DNA from: Roseicella frigidaeris
Lineage (GTDB): Bacteria > Pseudomonadota > Alphaproteobacteria > Acetobacterales > Acetobacteraceae
Direction of reading: 5' to 3'
DNA: 64,000 bases
Assembly: GCF_003258945.1 (NCBI RefSeq)
Contig: NZ_QLIX01000004.1
Location: 124,001 to 188,000 of the forward strand
Below, piece after piece: positions 1-7,967 of this stretch (position 1 is the stretch's first letter; each line of letters begins with the position of its first letter). The position numbers were made by a program, and so were the translations under genes. The notes under the pieces are model-generated. The model ran no database searches, had not been told where the DNA came from, and saw nothing but the letters and a program-made list of their open reading frames with translations.

Positions 1-223
1 TATGCAGCGGCCCGTTCGCATAGGGCGGGCCGTCATGGAGGACGAAGCTCTCGCGGCCCTTCGACTGCGCCCGCAGCCGCTCCCACAGCTTCAGCCGCTC
101 CCAGCGGGCGAGCCATTGCGGCTCCCGCTTCGGCAGGTCGCCGCGCATGGGGAAGGAGGTGTCGGGCAGGAAGACGGTGCCGCGATAGTCGCGGAGGGCG
201 GTGTCGGCGGGGCTGTCGTTCAT
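1..223 (-). CDS. ileS: Isoleucine--tRNA ligase, N-terminal fragment (cut by window edge)
   Basis: Class I aminoacyl-tRNA synthetase charging tRNA-Ile. Only the first 74 residues are present; the gene runs off the left edge. The reverse-strand translation from the ATG at 223 begins [10 protein letters not shown] and reaches the family block [15 protein letters not shown] (about residues 60-74), which carries the start of the HIGH-type ATP-binding region. It lies downstream of ribF on the same strand, the conserved ribF-ileS order. The 294-bp gap 224-517 shows no further gene on either strand. Identification is firm from the motif and the context; nothing can be said about the editing or anticodon domains. 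Confidence 0.9.
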   Translation of the reverse strand, partial: MNDSPADTALRDYRGTVFLPDTSFPMRGDLPKREPQWLARWERLKLWERLRAQSKGRESFVLHDGPPYANGPLH

Positions 224-517
224 GGGTCTCGGTCCTGGCCGCGGGCGCCCTGGCGCCGGCGGAGCGGTGGATGCGCGCGATGGGTCCCGGCCCCGGCCTG
301 GCGGCGGCTCCGGCGGTGCCGGAGGGCCTCAGGCGAGGACCGGGCCAGGAATTCGGCCGATGAGACGATATGGCGCCGAAGCGTGCATGGCGCGGTTATG
401 CGGAGCGGACCCGGGCCGGGTCAAGCACGGGTTGGGCGCCGCCGCTGCCGCTCACCGCAACTGGATACACGCCCGGCGTGACGTCGCGGCCGGGCGAGGC
501 AGCCGGCCGCCGCCGCC

Positions 518-1456
518 TCAGCCCAGGGCCGCCCGCGCCGCCGCGGCATCCTCGGCGATCGCCGCCTTCAGCGTCTCGAGATCGGCGAATTTGGCATCCG
601 GCCGCAGGAAATGCAGCAGCCGCACGCCGATCTCCTGGCCGTAGAGATCGCCCGACCAGTCGAAGACATAGGTCTCGAGCCGCGTTTCCGGGTCGCCGCC
701 GAGGGTCGGCCGGCGGCCGATATTGGCGACGCCCTTGGCCTCCGTGCCGTCCGGCAGCGCCACCGTCACGGCATAGACGCCGCGCGCCGGCTCCAGGTGC
801 CGCCCCAGCCACAGATTGGCGGTCGGCCAGCCCAGCACCCGGCCGAGCTTGTCGCCATGCACCACCGTGCCGCGGATCTCCCAGGGGCGGCCGAGCATGC
901 CGGTCGCCCGCTCGGGATAGCCGTCCTGCAGCGCCCGGCGGATGCGGGTGGAGGAGATGGGGCCCTGGGCATCGGTCAGCGGCGGCACGATGGTCAGGCC
1001 GATCCCGGCCGCCTCGGCCAGTTCGGAGAGCCGCTCCGCATCCCCGCCGCGGCGATGCCCGAAGGCGAAGTCCTGGCCGCAGGCGAGGTGCACGGCGCCC
1101 AGGCCCTGGCGCAGCACCTGCTGGAAGAAGGCCTCGGCCGGCATGGCGGCCAGCGCCTCGTCGAAGCGCAGCGCATAGACCACCGCCGCGCCGGCCGCCC
1201 CCAGCGCCGCCGCCTTGGCCGGCAGCAGGGTCAGCCGGAAGGGCGGGTCGTCGGGGCGGAAATGCTCGCGCGGATGCGGCTCGAAGGTGAGCGCGGCGAG
1301 CGGCGCGCCGGGCCGCGCCTGGTGCGCCGCATGCAGCACGGCGAGGTGCCCGCGATGCACCCCGTCCATGTTGCCGAGCGCGATGCTGGCGCCGCGCAGC
1401 CCCTCCGGCACGTCGTGCCAATCCGCGACGACCGTCGGGAGGCGCGGGTCGGTCAT
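518..1456 (-). CDS. ribF: Bifunctional riboflavin kinase / FMN adenylyltransferase
   Basis: Converts riboflavin to FMN and then FAD in the cytoplasm. The protein has 312 residues, the usual length. The N-terminal adenylyltransferase domain has the nucleotide-binding motif GNMDGVHRGH (residues 28-37) and the ISSTRIRRAL block (167-176). The C-terminal riboflavin kinase domain begins around 185 and contains GRVLGWPTAN (205-214). The start codon overlaps the stop of the upstream MaoC gene by ATGA (1453-1456), so translational coupling is likely. ileS follows. FAD supply suits a region that also encodes several flavoenzymes (PutA, DadA, GMC), but that link is only coincidental. Confidence 0.95.
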   Translation of the reverse strand: MTDPRLPTVVADWHDVPEGLRGASIALGNMDGVHRGHLAVLHAAHQARPGAPLAALTFEPHPREHFRPDDPPFRLTLLPAKAAALGAAGAAVVYALRFDEALAAMPAEAFFQQVLRQGLGAVHLACGQDFAFGHRRGGDAERLSELAEAAGIGLTIVPPLTDAQGPISSTRIRRALQDGYPERATGMLGRPWEIRGTVVHGDKLGRVLGWPTANLWLGRHLEPARGVYAVTVALPDGTEAKGVANIGRRPTLGGDPETRLETYVFDWSGDLYGQEIGVRLLHFLRPDAKFADLETLKAAIAEDAAAARAALG

Positions 1457-1920
1457 TCCGCCGCCCGCGTCCCGGCGGCGATGGCGGCCTGGGGGCGGGC
1501 GGTGCGGCTGGGGACGGAGACATAGGCCTCGCCCTCCAGCACCGGCTTGCCCCGCACGGCGCAGACGGTGCGCAGCGTCGCCCGGTGCTTCTCCGGGTGC
1601 AGCGCCAGCACCTCGACGGTGGCCGTCACCGTCTCGCCGATCCGGACGGGGGCCCGGAATTGCAGGCTCTGCGCCATGTAGATGGTCCCCGGGCCGGGAA
1701 GCTGCGTCCCCAGCACCTTGGTGATCAGCCCGGCCGCCAGCATGCCATGGGCGATGCGCTCGCCGAAGATCGTGTCCTTCGCGTAATCGGCGTTGAGGTG
1801 CATCGGGTTGGTGTCGCCGGTCACGGCGGCGAAGAGGACGATATCGGCCTCGGTGATGGTCTTGCCGAAGCTGGCCGTCTGGCCGACCGAGAGATCCTCG
1901 AAGAACATGCCGTCGGACAT
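1453..1920 (-). CDS. MaoC-family dehydratase (enoyl-CoA hydratase-like)
   Basis: Single hot-dog-fold hydratase of 155 residues, like (R)-specific enoyl-CoA hydratases such as PhaJ. The hydratase-2 catalytic motif is visible as TGDTNPMH (residues 34-41), followed by RIAHGM (55-60), where the Asp and His form the active site in the family. The start at 1920 gives MSDGMFFEDLSVGQ, a typical MaoC opening; longer reading into the upstream region gives non-conserved residues. It is first in a MaoC-ribF-ileS string with ATGA overlap to ribF. Substrate unknown: it could feed PHA precursors or act in branched acyl-CoA breakdown. Confidence 0.85.
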   Translation of the reverse strand: MSDGMFFEDLSVGQTASFGKTITEADIVLFAAVTGDTNPMHLNADYAKDTIFGERIAHGMLAAGLITKVLGTQLPGPGTIYMAQSLQFRAPVRIGETVTATVEVLALHPEKHRATLRTVCAVRGKPVLEGEAYVSVPSRTARPQAAIAAGTRAAE

Positions 1921-2061
1921 CGACGCTCCTGGGACTGGCTTGCGCCCCCAGCTACAGCGGATCGCGCCGGGGCGGAAGCGCCGGGCCGGAAGGGCACGGC
2001 CACGCTTTTCAGACCGGCCGGCACGGGGGACCATGCGGGGCCCGAGGGAAGGACCCCCCGC

Positions 2062-3192
2062 ATGCCCGTGACCGAGATCGGCTCCTCCGACCGCCTGCTC
2101 GCCGAGCTGCGGGGCTGGGTGGAGATGGAGACGCCGAGCACCGATGCGGCGGCGGTGAACGCCCTGCTCAGCCGCGCCGAGGCCGAGCTCGGCGCCGTCG
2201 GCGCGGCGCTGGAGCGGCTGCCCGGCCGGGACGGCTATGGCGACACGCTGATCGCCCGCACCCCGGGCGAGGGGGCGCCGGTGGTGGTGGCCGGGCATCT
2301 CGACACGGTCTGGGACCATGGGACGCTGGCCGGGCCCATGCCCTTCCGGGTCGAGGGCGCGCGCGCCCATGGCCCTGGCATCTACGACATGAAGGCCGGC
2401 AGCTTCCTCGCCTTCCACGCGGTGCGGGAGATTCTGCGCCAGGGCACCCGGACGCGTCGGCCGATCACCCTGCTGCTGACCCCGGACGAGGAGGTGGGCA
2501 GCCCGACCAGCCGCGCCCCGATCGAGGCGGCGGCGCGGGGCGCCTGCGCGGTGCTGATCCCGGAGCCGGCGGGCGGGCCGCAGGGCGCCTGCGTCACCGG
2601 CCGCAAGGGCACGGGCGGCTTCACCATGACCATCGCCGGGCGCAGCGCCCATGCCGGCGGCAACTGGTCGGAGGGGCGGAGCGCCGTGGTGGCGCTGGCC
2701 CAGGCCATCCTGAAGGTGCATGCCCTGACCGATCTCGGGCGCGGCGTCACCACCAACGTGGCGCCGGTCTGGGGCGGCACCCGGCCGAACGTCATCCCGC
2801 CCGAGGCCGGCTGCCGGATCGATTTCCGCGCCCCGAGCCTCGCGGAGGCGGAGCGGGTGGTGGCCGAGATCCGGGCCCTGGCCGGCGAGGCGGACGGCCT
2901 CTGCATCACGCTGGAGGGCGGGCTGAACCGGCCGCCGCTGGAGGAGGGGCCGGCCAACCTCGCCCTCTACGAGACCGCCCGGGCGATCGCCGCGCGGCAG
3001 GGCTACGACCTGCCGAAGCAGCAGCGCGGCGGCGGCTCGGACGGCAATTTCACCGCCGCCCTCGGCATCCCGACGCTGGACGGGCTCGGCTGCACCGGGG
3101 CGGGGGCGCATGCGCCGGAGGAGCATATCCGCTGGCAGGACCTGGCGCCGCGCGGGGCGGTGCTGTGCGAGCTGTTGGAAACGCTGGGGTAA
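2062..3192 (+). CDS. M20-family metallopeptidase (carboxypeptidase G2-like)
   Basis: Zinc-dependent amidohydrolase/peptidase of 376 residues. Metal-ligand motifs are in order: GHLDTVW (78-84), GIYDMKAG (106-113), PDEEVGS (141-147, catalytic and ligand Glu), an IPEPAG block, and a C-terminal AHAPEEH with the last His ligand. This arrangement fits the glutamate carboxypeptidase branch of M20. No signal peptide is seen, so it is probably cytosolic. It is divergent from the MaoC gene, with a 141-bp gap. The stop codon TAA is directly the first base of a dispersed repeat copy. The ATG at 2062 was chosen because residues upstream of it are not family-like. Confidence 0.85.
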   Translation: MPVTEIGSSDRLLAELRGWVEMETPSTDAAAVNALLSRAEAELGAVGAALERLPGRDGYGDTLIARTPGEGAPVVVAGHLDTVWDHGTLAGPMPFRVEGARAHGPGIYDMKAGSFLAFHAVREILRQGTRTRRPITLLLTPDEEVGSPTSRAPIEAAARGACAVLIPEPAGGPQGACVTGRKGTGGFTMTIAGRSAHAGGNWSEGRSAVVALAQAILKVHALTDLGRGVTTNVAPVWGGTRPNVIPPEAGCRIDFRAPSLAEAERVVAEIRALAGEADGLCITLEGGLNRPPLEEGPANLALYETARAIAARQGYDLPKQQRGGGSDGNFTAALGIPTLDGLGCTGAGAHAPEEHIRWQDLAPRGAVLCELLETLG

Positions 3193-3357
3193 TACCACCG
3201 GCCGTTGCTGGTGACCCATCGACGGCCCCCTCAGGCACCGGGCGGTTTGCCCCGCGAACCTTGGCTTCGCGCCGTCGCGCCGTCAGGCGCGCCTGACGGC
3301 GCGACGCGCGGCGCCCATCCGGGCGCTCGGCAGGAATGGGCCATTCATGCCGTATTC
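3190..3357 (-). repeat. Dispersed intergenic inverted-repeat element, copy A
   Basis: A 168-bp element that aligns, when read on the minus strand, with copies at 11841-12026 and 22125-22310. Its outer end TAATACCACCGGCC starts with the stop codon of the M20 peptidase; the other end is GAATACGGCATGAATG. The core is a perfect 32-bp palindrome at 3274-3305, centred on the octamer GGCGCGCC. Ends and palindrome resemble a MITE or REP-type element. It also fills the gap between two convergent genes, so it could act as a terminator there. Confidence 0.8.
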
Positions 3358-3413
3358 GCCTCAGGCCATAGGGGCGTCACGCCTGCCGCGGCGGGGCAAG
3401 GGGGGGGGTGGCG

Positions 3414-4088
3414 CTACTGGGCCGGCTTCTCGGCCTCGCCGGCCAGCGCCGCGGCGACCGGCGCGGCCGGGGCGGGCACCACCACGGGCGGGCCGGGCAG
3501 CGCCGGCACCATCTGCTTCAGCACCCCGATGGCGGCATCGGCGGGCGCCTCGGCCGGGGCGGCCGGGGCCGGCTTCGTCTCGCCGGCGGCGGCCGGCGCC
3601 GGCTTCGCCCCCTCGCGCCGCGGCCCCGGCAGGGTGGCGACGGTGTAGTCCGGCACCACGCGGGCCTGGTTGCCGGTGATCACCAGCACCTTCTGGCCGA
3701 TGACGAGCGGCACCTTGTCGATCTGGGTGACGGAGAGGAGCTCCTCCTTCTCCGTGCGCACCACATATTCGAAGGCCTCGGAATCGACCGCGGCGGATTC
3801 GCTCGCCCGGCCCACCAGCCCGCCGACCAGCGCGCCGCCGACCCCGCCGAGCGCGGCGCCGATGCCGCCCCCCGGGGCCTGGGCGCCGATCACCCCGCCC
3901 GCGGCCGCGCCGGCCGCCGCGCCGGTCGAGCCCTCGGCGCTGATCTGCACCTTGCGCAGGCCGACCACCACGCCCTGCTCCACCTTGTTCGCCTGCTGCA
4001 CGGCGCGGGTGGCGTAGGTGTCGGGCGAGTAGCGCTCCCCGCAGGCGGCGAGGCCGAGGAGCAGCACGGGGAGGGCGTATCGGAACAA
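3414..4088 (-). CDS. Glycine-zipper outer-membrane lipoprotein
   Basis: A 224-residue probable lipoprotein. A short signal peptide ends in the lipobox LAAC with the modifiable Cys at residue 16. Residues 53-93 form an Ala/Gly-rich glycine-zipper membrane segment (GGVIGAQAPGGG, GGVGGALVGGLVGR). After it comes a beta-rich stretch (about 100-150) and a Pro/Ala-rich tail. This layout fits the SlyB/PcP-type outer-membrane lipoproteins, though the tail is longer than usual. It is divergent from rpsF across 255 bp. The role is presumably envelope integrity, an inference from the family only. Confidence 0.75.
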   Translation of the reverse strand: MFRYALPVLLLGLAACGERYSPDTYATRAVQQANKVEQGVVVGLRKVQISAEGSTGAAAGAAAGGVIGAQAPGGGIGAALGGVGGALVGGLVGRASESAAVDSEAFEYVVRTEKEELLSVTQIDKVPLVIGQKVLVITGNQARVVPDYTVATLPGPRREGAKPAPAAAGETKPAPAAPAEAPADAAIGVLKQMVPALPGPPVVVPAPAAPVAAALAGEAEKPAQ

Positions 4089-4343
4089 GAAGCCGAGGTC
4101 TCCGAGGAAGGCCGGCCAGCGGCAGCGGCCCGGGCGCGCCGCCTTCTAGATGAAACGGCAACGGCCTGCCACCTCCGGGCGCCCAGGGGCGGCCGGCGCG
4201 ACTCGGCGCTTGCCCCGAGGGCCCCCGGCGTGCTTTACGCGCCGCTTCCCTGCCGCCCGCGGAGGCATCGCGCGCGGCTATGCCCGTTTGCGCCCTGGCA
4301 TCCTGCCGGTGGCCTCGGGCTGAGACAGCCAGAGGGAGATCCC

Positions 4344-4814
4344 ATGCCACTTTATGAAAGCGTGTTCATCGCACGCAACGACGTCACGCAGCAGCAGGTC
4401 GACGCCATCGCCGACCAGATCACCGCGACCCTCGGCGAGCAGGGCGGCGAGATCAAGAAGCGTGAATACTGGGGCCTGCGCGGCCTCGCCTACCGCATCA
4501 AGAAGAACCGCAAGGGGCACTACATGCTCCTCGGCATCGACGCCTCGCCGGCGGCGATGCAGGAGGTCGAGCGCCAGCTCGGCCTGAACGAGGACGTGCT
4601 GCGCGTGCTGACGCTGCGCGTCGAGGCGATCGACGAGGCGCCCTCGGCCATCCTGGCCCGCCGCGGCGAGGACCGGGAGCGCGAGCGCGGCTTCCGCGGC
4701 CCGCGGCCGCCGGGCCGCTTCAGCAGCGGTCGCCGCGACCGCGGCGACGAGCGCGAGGAATTCCGCGCCCGGCCGCGCGAGGAAGTCGATCCCAATGCCG
4801 GTGGCGAGGAGTAA
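4344..4814 (+). CDS. rpsF: 30S ribosomal protein bS6
   Basis: Component of the 30S platform that pairs with bS18. It has 156 residues: the ferredoxin-like S6 core occupies about 1-100 (opening MPLYESVFIARND, then YWGLRGLAYRIKKNRKG) and is followed by an Arg/Glu-rich low-complexity tail of roughly 50 residues ending in DPNAGGEE. Long charged tails occur in alphaproteobacterial S6. The start at 4344 is preceded by an AGAGGGAGA Shine-Dalgarno-like stretch. It leads the rpsF-rpsR-DUF2232-rplI operon; rpsR starts 7 nt after its stop. Confidence 0.95.
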   Translation: MPLYESVFIARNDVTQQQVDAIADQITATLGEQGGEIKKREYWGLRGLAYRIKKNRKGHYMLLGIDASPAAMQEVERQLGLNEDVLRVLTLRVEAIDEAPSAILARRGEDRERERGFRGPRPPGRFSSGRRDRGDEREEFRARPREEVDPNAGGEE

Positions 4815-4820
4815 GCCAGC

Positions 4821-5102
4821 ATGTCCGAGACCACGCCCGACCTGACGCCCGCCGCCCGCCGCCCGGCCGTCGGCGCCCGCCGGCCCTTCTACCGCCGCCG
4901 CAAGTCCTGCCCCTTCTCCGGCCCGAACGCGCCGAAGATCGACTACAAGGACGTGCGCCTGCTGAGCCGCTTCCTCTCCGAGCGCGGCAAGATCGTGCCG
5001 AGCCGCATCACCGCCGTCTCGGCGAAGAAGCAGCGCGAGCTGGCCAATGCCATCAAGCGCGCCCGCTTCCTCGCCCTGCTGCCCTACGTCATCAACGACT
5101 AG
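4821..5102 (+). CDS. rpsR: 30S ribosomal protein bS18
   Basis: A 93-residue ribosomal protein binding 16S rRNA together with bS6. The signature block [10 protein letters not shown] (about residues 26-35) and the C-terminal basic region with [24 protein letters not shown]-type sequence are unmistakable. A 20-residue N-terminal extension precedes the core. It is six bases downstream of rpsF and 39 bp upstream of a DUF2232 membrane protein, so cotranscription is likely. Confidence 0.95.
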   Translation: MSETTPDLTPAARRPAVGARRPFYRRRKSCPFSGPNAPKIDYKDVRLLSRFLSERGKIVPSRITAVSAKKQRELANAIKRARFLALLPYVIND

Positions 5103-5141
5103 GCCAGGGGCGGGGCGCGGCTTGCCGGAACCGAGGGAGCG

Positions 5142-6116
5142 ATGGGTGCCGTGACGGCGACCGGGCCGCAGGGCCAGGGGCAAGGGCAGACCCTGTCCAG
5201 CCATCCCGGCCTGCTGGCCGCGGGGGCGGCCGGCTGCATCTCGGCCCTCTGCGCCCTCTGGGCGATGCGCGGCCTGCCGCTCGGCACCGGCGTCTTCTGG
5301 CTCGCCTCCTTCCCGCTCTTCGCCGCCGGGCTCGGCTTCGGCCCGGCGAGCGCGGTGGCGGCCGGGCTGCTGGCGCTGCTGCTGGTCGCCGTCTCGGCCG
5401 GGGGCTTCGCCGCCCTGATCTACCTGGTGCTCTTCGGGGTGCCGGCGCCGCTGCTGGTGGCCGCCGCCTTCCGGTCAGGGCCGGGGATTGCAGGACCGGG
5501 CGGAGGACAGGGCGGCCGGTTCGGCCTCTCCCTGCCGCTGGCGCTGCTCGGCCTCTGGCCGCTGGCGGTGCTGTTCGGCGCGGCGGTCCTGCTCGCCGAT
5601 GACGGCGGGCTGGAGGCGGCGCTGCGGGAGACGCTGACCCTCTCCCTCGCCCGGTTCGGCCTGCCGGCGCAGGAGGCGCTGGTGGCGGAGCTGGTGCGGG
5701 TGAAGGCCGGCGCCATCGGCTTCTGGGGCGCGGTCTCCCTGCTGGCCAATGCCGGCGCCGCCACCGCCTTCCTCGCCCGCCGCAACCTCCTGCCCGGGCC
5801 GAAGCCCGACTGGGCGGCGGTGCGGCTGCCGAACTGGTACCCGCTGCTGCCGGGGGCGGCCTTCGGCCTGTTCCTGGCGGCGCCGGAGGAGGGCGACCTG
5901 GTGGCGCTCTCGGCGCTGCTGCTGCTGCTCGTGCCGCTCTTCCTGCAGGGGCTGGCCGGCGTGCATCGCAGGCTGCGCGGCCGGCAGGGGCGGCGGCCGA
6001 TGCTGGTCGCCTTCTACCTGCTGCTGGTGCTGTTCCTGCAGGTGATCGGTCCAGGCCTGGTGGCGCTGGGCCTCTATGACCAAATCCAGCGGCGCCAGGC
6101 GCCGCGCCAAAGCTGA
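5142..6116 (+). CDS. DUF2232 family polytopic membrane protein
   Basis: A 324-residue hydrophobic protein of about eight predicted membrane segments (for example residues 23-45, 50-85, 88-107, 130-152, 185-210, 232-250, 258-275, 287-310). Alphaproteobacteria commonly carry a DUF2232/YybS-like gene between rpsR and rplI, and both position and topology agree. Function is unknown; no catalytic motif is visible. It starts 39 bp after rpsR and ends 15 bp before rplI, so it is embedded in the ribosomal operon. The family assignment is from context and topology rather than a hallmark motif. Confidence 0.75.
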   Translation: MGAVTATGPQGQGQGQTLSSHPGLLAAGAAGCISALCALWAMRGLPLGTGVFWLASFPLFAAGLGFGPASAVAAGLLALLLVAVSAGGFAALIYLVLFGVPAPLLVAAAFRSGPGIAGPGGGQGGRFGLSLPLALLGLWPLAVLFGAAVLLADDGGLEAALRETLTLSLARFGLPAQEALVAELVRVKAGAIGFWGAVSLLANAGAATAFLARRNLLPGPKPDWAAVRLPNWYPLLPGAAFGLFLAAPEEGDLVALSALLLLLVPLFLQGLAGVHRRLRGRQGRRPMLVAFYLLLVLFLQVIGPGLVALGLYDQIQRRQAPRQS

Positions 6117-6131
6117 CGAAAGGCGCAAGCC

Positions 6132-6686
6132 ATGATCGAACTGATCCTCATGCAACGGGTCGAGAAGCTCGGCCAGATGGGCGAGCTGGTGAAGGTCCGC
6201 CCGGGCTATGCCCGCAATTTCCTGCTCCCCAAGGGCAAGGCGATCCGCGCCAATGCGGACAACCTGACGCGCTTCGAGGCGCAGCGGGCGCAGCTCGAGG
6301 CGCAGAACCTCAAGCGCCGCGAGGAGGCCGAGCGGATCGCCGAGCGCGTCACCGGCCTGACGGTCACCATCATCCGCCAGGCCGGCGAGTCCGGCAGCCT
6401 CTACGGCTCGGTCTCGGCGCGCGACATCGCCGACGGGTGCAAGGAGGGCGGCCTGACCGTCTCCCGTTCGCAGGTGCTGCTGGAGCAGCCGATCAAGACG
6501 CTCGGCCTGACCAATGTCCGCGTCGAGCTGCACCCCGAGGTGCACATCACCGTCGTGGTCAATGTCGCCCGCTCCCTCGAGGAGGCCGAGCGCCAGGCCC
6601 GCGGCGAGGAGATCCTGCGCGAGGAGGAGCCGAGCCTCGAGGAGGAGCTGCGCGCCGAGATCGGCGCGGCGATGGACGCGGACTAG
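6132..6686 (+). CDS. rplI: 50S ribosomal protein bL9
   Basis: Elongated 50S protein with two RNA-binding domains joined by a long helix; 184 residues. The N-terminal domain contains [16 protein letters not shown] (about residues 22-38, the bL9 signature), the connecting helix runs about 42-75, and the C-terminal domain has [16 protein letters not shown] and the [14 protein letters not shown] strand. A Glu-rich tail follows. It is last in the rpsF-rpsR-DUF2232-rplI operon, and is followed by a short tandem repeat and an SDR gene. Confidence 0.95.
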   Translation: MIELILMQRVEKLGQMGELVKVRPGYARNFLLPKGKAIRANADNLTRFEAQRAQLEAQNLKRREEAERIAERVTGLTVTIIRQAGESGSLYGSVSARDIADGCKEGGLTVSRSQVLLEQPIKTLGLTNVRVELHPEVHITVVVNVARSLEEAERQARGEEILREEEPSLEEELRAEIGAAMDAD

Positions 6687-6717
6687 GACCCCCGCCTCCC
6701 GGGGTCCGGCCCCTGGC

Positions 6718-6775
6718 GGGCTGGCCTCAGATGGGCTGGCCTCAGATGGGCTGGCCTCAGATGGGCTGGCCTCAG
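6718..6775. repeat. Four-copy 15-bp tandem repeat
   Basis: The unit GGGCTGGCCTCAGAT is repeated at 6718, 6733, 6748 and 6763 (the last copy ends before AT), without a mismatch between full copies. It lies in the 103-bp gap between rplI and the SDR gene, ending about 15 bp before the SDR start. In one frame it reads through as repeated MGWPQ, but no real gene supports that frame. Copy number is likely to vary between strains. Confidence 0.9.
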
Positions 6776-6789
6776 GGGGATCGGCGCCC

Positions 6790-7485
6790 ATGGCGCTGAG
6801 CGGCACCGCCCTGGTGCTCGGCGCCTCCGGCGGCATCGGCGCGGCGCTGGTCGAGGCGCTGCAGGCCAGCGGGCGCTGGCGGCAGGTGATCGGCCTCTCC
6901 CGCCGGGGCGAGCCGCCGCTCGACCTGACCGAGGAAGCGACGCTCGCCACAGCCGCGGCGCGGCTCGAGGCGACGGCGCCGGACCTGGCGCTGGTGATCC
7001 TCGCCACCGGCCTGCTGCACGAGGCCGGGCACGCCCCGGAGAAAAGCTGGCGGCAGCTCGATCCGGCCTGGATGGCGCGCGTCTTCGCGGTGAACGCCAT
7101 CGGCCCGGCCCTGGCCATGAAGCATCTGCTGCCCCGGCTCCGGCGCGATGGCCCGGCCGTCTTCGCCGCGCTCTCGGCGCGGGTCGGCAGCATCGGCGAC
7201 AACCAGCTCGGCGGCTGGTGGAGCTACCGCGCCTCGAAGGCGGCGCTGAACCAGCTGCTGCGCACCGCCGCCATCGAGTTGCGGCGGGTCAATCCCGGCG
7301 CGGCCTGCGTCGCCCTGCATCCCGGCACGGTCGAGACCGGCCTTTCCGCCCCCTTCGCCCGGAGCGGCCTCGCGGTGCAGCCGCCGGCGCTCGCGGCGCA
7401 GCGTCTGCTGGCGGTGCTGGAGGGGCTGGGCCCGGCGCAGTCGGGCGGCTTTTTCGACCATCGCGGCGCGCCGATCCCATGGTAA
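6790..7485 (+). CDS. Short-chain dehydrogenase/reductase (C-factor/CsgA-like)
   Basis: NAD(P)-dependent oxidoreductase of 231 residues. The Rossmann motif is GASGGIGAAL (about residues 10-19). The active-site region reads ALSARVGSIGDN, then WWSYRASKAALNQ with the Tyr-x-x-x-Lys pair. The compact length and the block SARVGSIGDNxLGGWWSYRASKAALN are typical of the CsgA/C-factor-like SDR subgroup. Substrate is not predictable. A 15-bp tandem repeat sits immediately upstream, and the sigma-1.1-like gene starts 31 bp downstream. Confidence 0.85.
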   Translation: MALSGTALVLGASGGIGAALVEALQASGRWRQVIGLSRRGEPPLDLTEEATLATAAARLEATAPDLALVILATGLLHEAGHAPEKSWRQLDPAWMARVFAVNAIGPALAMKHLLPRLRRDGPAVFAALSARVGSIGDNQLGGWWSYRASKAALNQLLRTAAIELRRVNPGAACVALHPGTVETGLSAPFARSGLAVQPPALAAQRLLAVLEGLGPAQSGGFFDHRGAPIPW

Positions 7486-7516
7486 TCAGCCCGCCTGCGA
7501 CGGAGACGGGTGGCAG

Positions 7517-7885
7517 ATGGCCGGTGGCGCCTTCGGGCCCTGGGTGGAGCGGATCGCCGGGTTGATCGGCAGCGGCCGGGACCGCGGCTGGGTGACGCGC
7601 GCCGAGATCGGCGCGGCGCTGGAGGGGCCGGCCTCCTCGCCGGCCTTCATCAAGGAGGTGCTGGCGGCGCTGGCCGATATGGGCATCGCCGTGCGCGGCC
7701 GGCCGCCGCCGCCGGACCAGGCCTTCACCCGGCTGGTCCGCCTCGGCCGGGCGCGCGGCTATGTCACGGTCGACGAGCTGAATGCGGTGCTGCCGCCCGG
7801 CCTCTCGGCGGAGGCGATCGAGCTGCACCTGGCCCGGCTCAGCGATCTCGGCATCGAGGTGGTGGAGCGGGAGCCGGGGGAGTAG
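7517..7885 (+). CDS. Tandem sigma-70 region-1.1-like protein
   Basis: A 122-residue protein consisting almost only of two similar helical repeats. Repeat 1 (about 9-58) has RGWVTRAEIGAAL and LAALADMGIAVRG; repeat 2 (about 68-118) has RGYVTVDELNAVLPPG and LARLSDLGIEVVE. Repeat 2 closely follows the pattern of the N-terminal region 1.1 of housekeeping sigma factors (GYxTxxEvNdxLP...MGIxVxE), which in RpoD blocks DNA entry to the RNA polymerase channel until promoter binding. No sigma region 1.2-4 is present. A role in modulating RNA polymerase is inference. Start at 7517 (ATGGCCGGTGGC). Confidence 0.6.
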   Translation: MAGGAFGPWVERIAGLIGSGRDRGWVTRAEIGAALEGPASSPAFIKEVLAALADMGIAVRGRPPPPDQAFTRLVRLGRARGYVTVDELNAVLPPGLSAEAIELHLARLSDLGIEVVEREPGE

Positions 7886-7967
7886 GGACGCCCCGCGACG
7901 CCGCAGCAGGGCAGCGGTGGTTGCGATGGGCGCTCCAGGGCTCGCCCCCGATGCTGCCCCGGCCGCC

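Noticed and set aside
3205-3648. Reading frames inside repeat copies A, B and C (for example those starting around 3205, 11858 and 22150)
   Set aside because: They arise from the repeated element and differ in frame between copies; no frame is conserved in all three.
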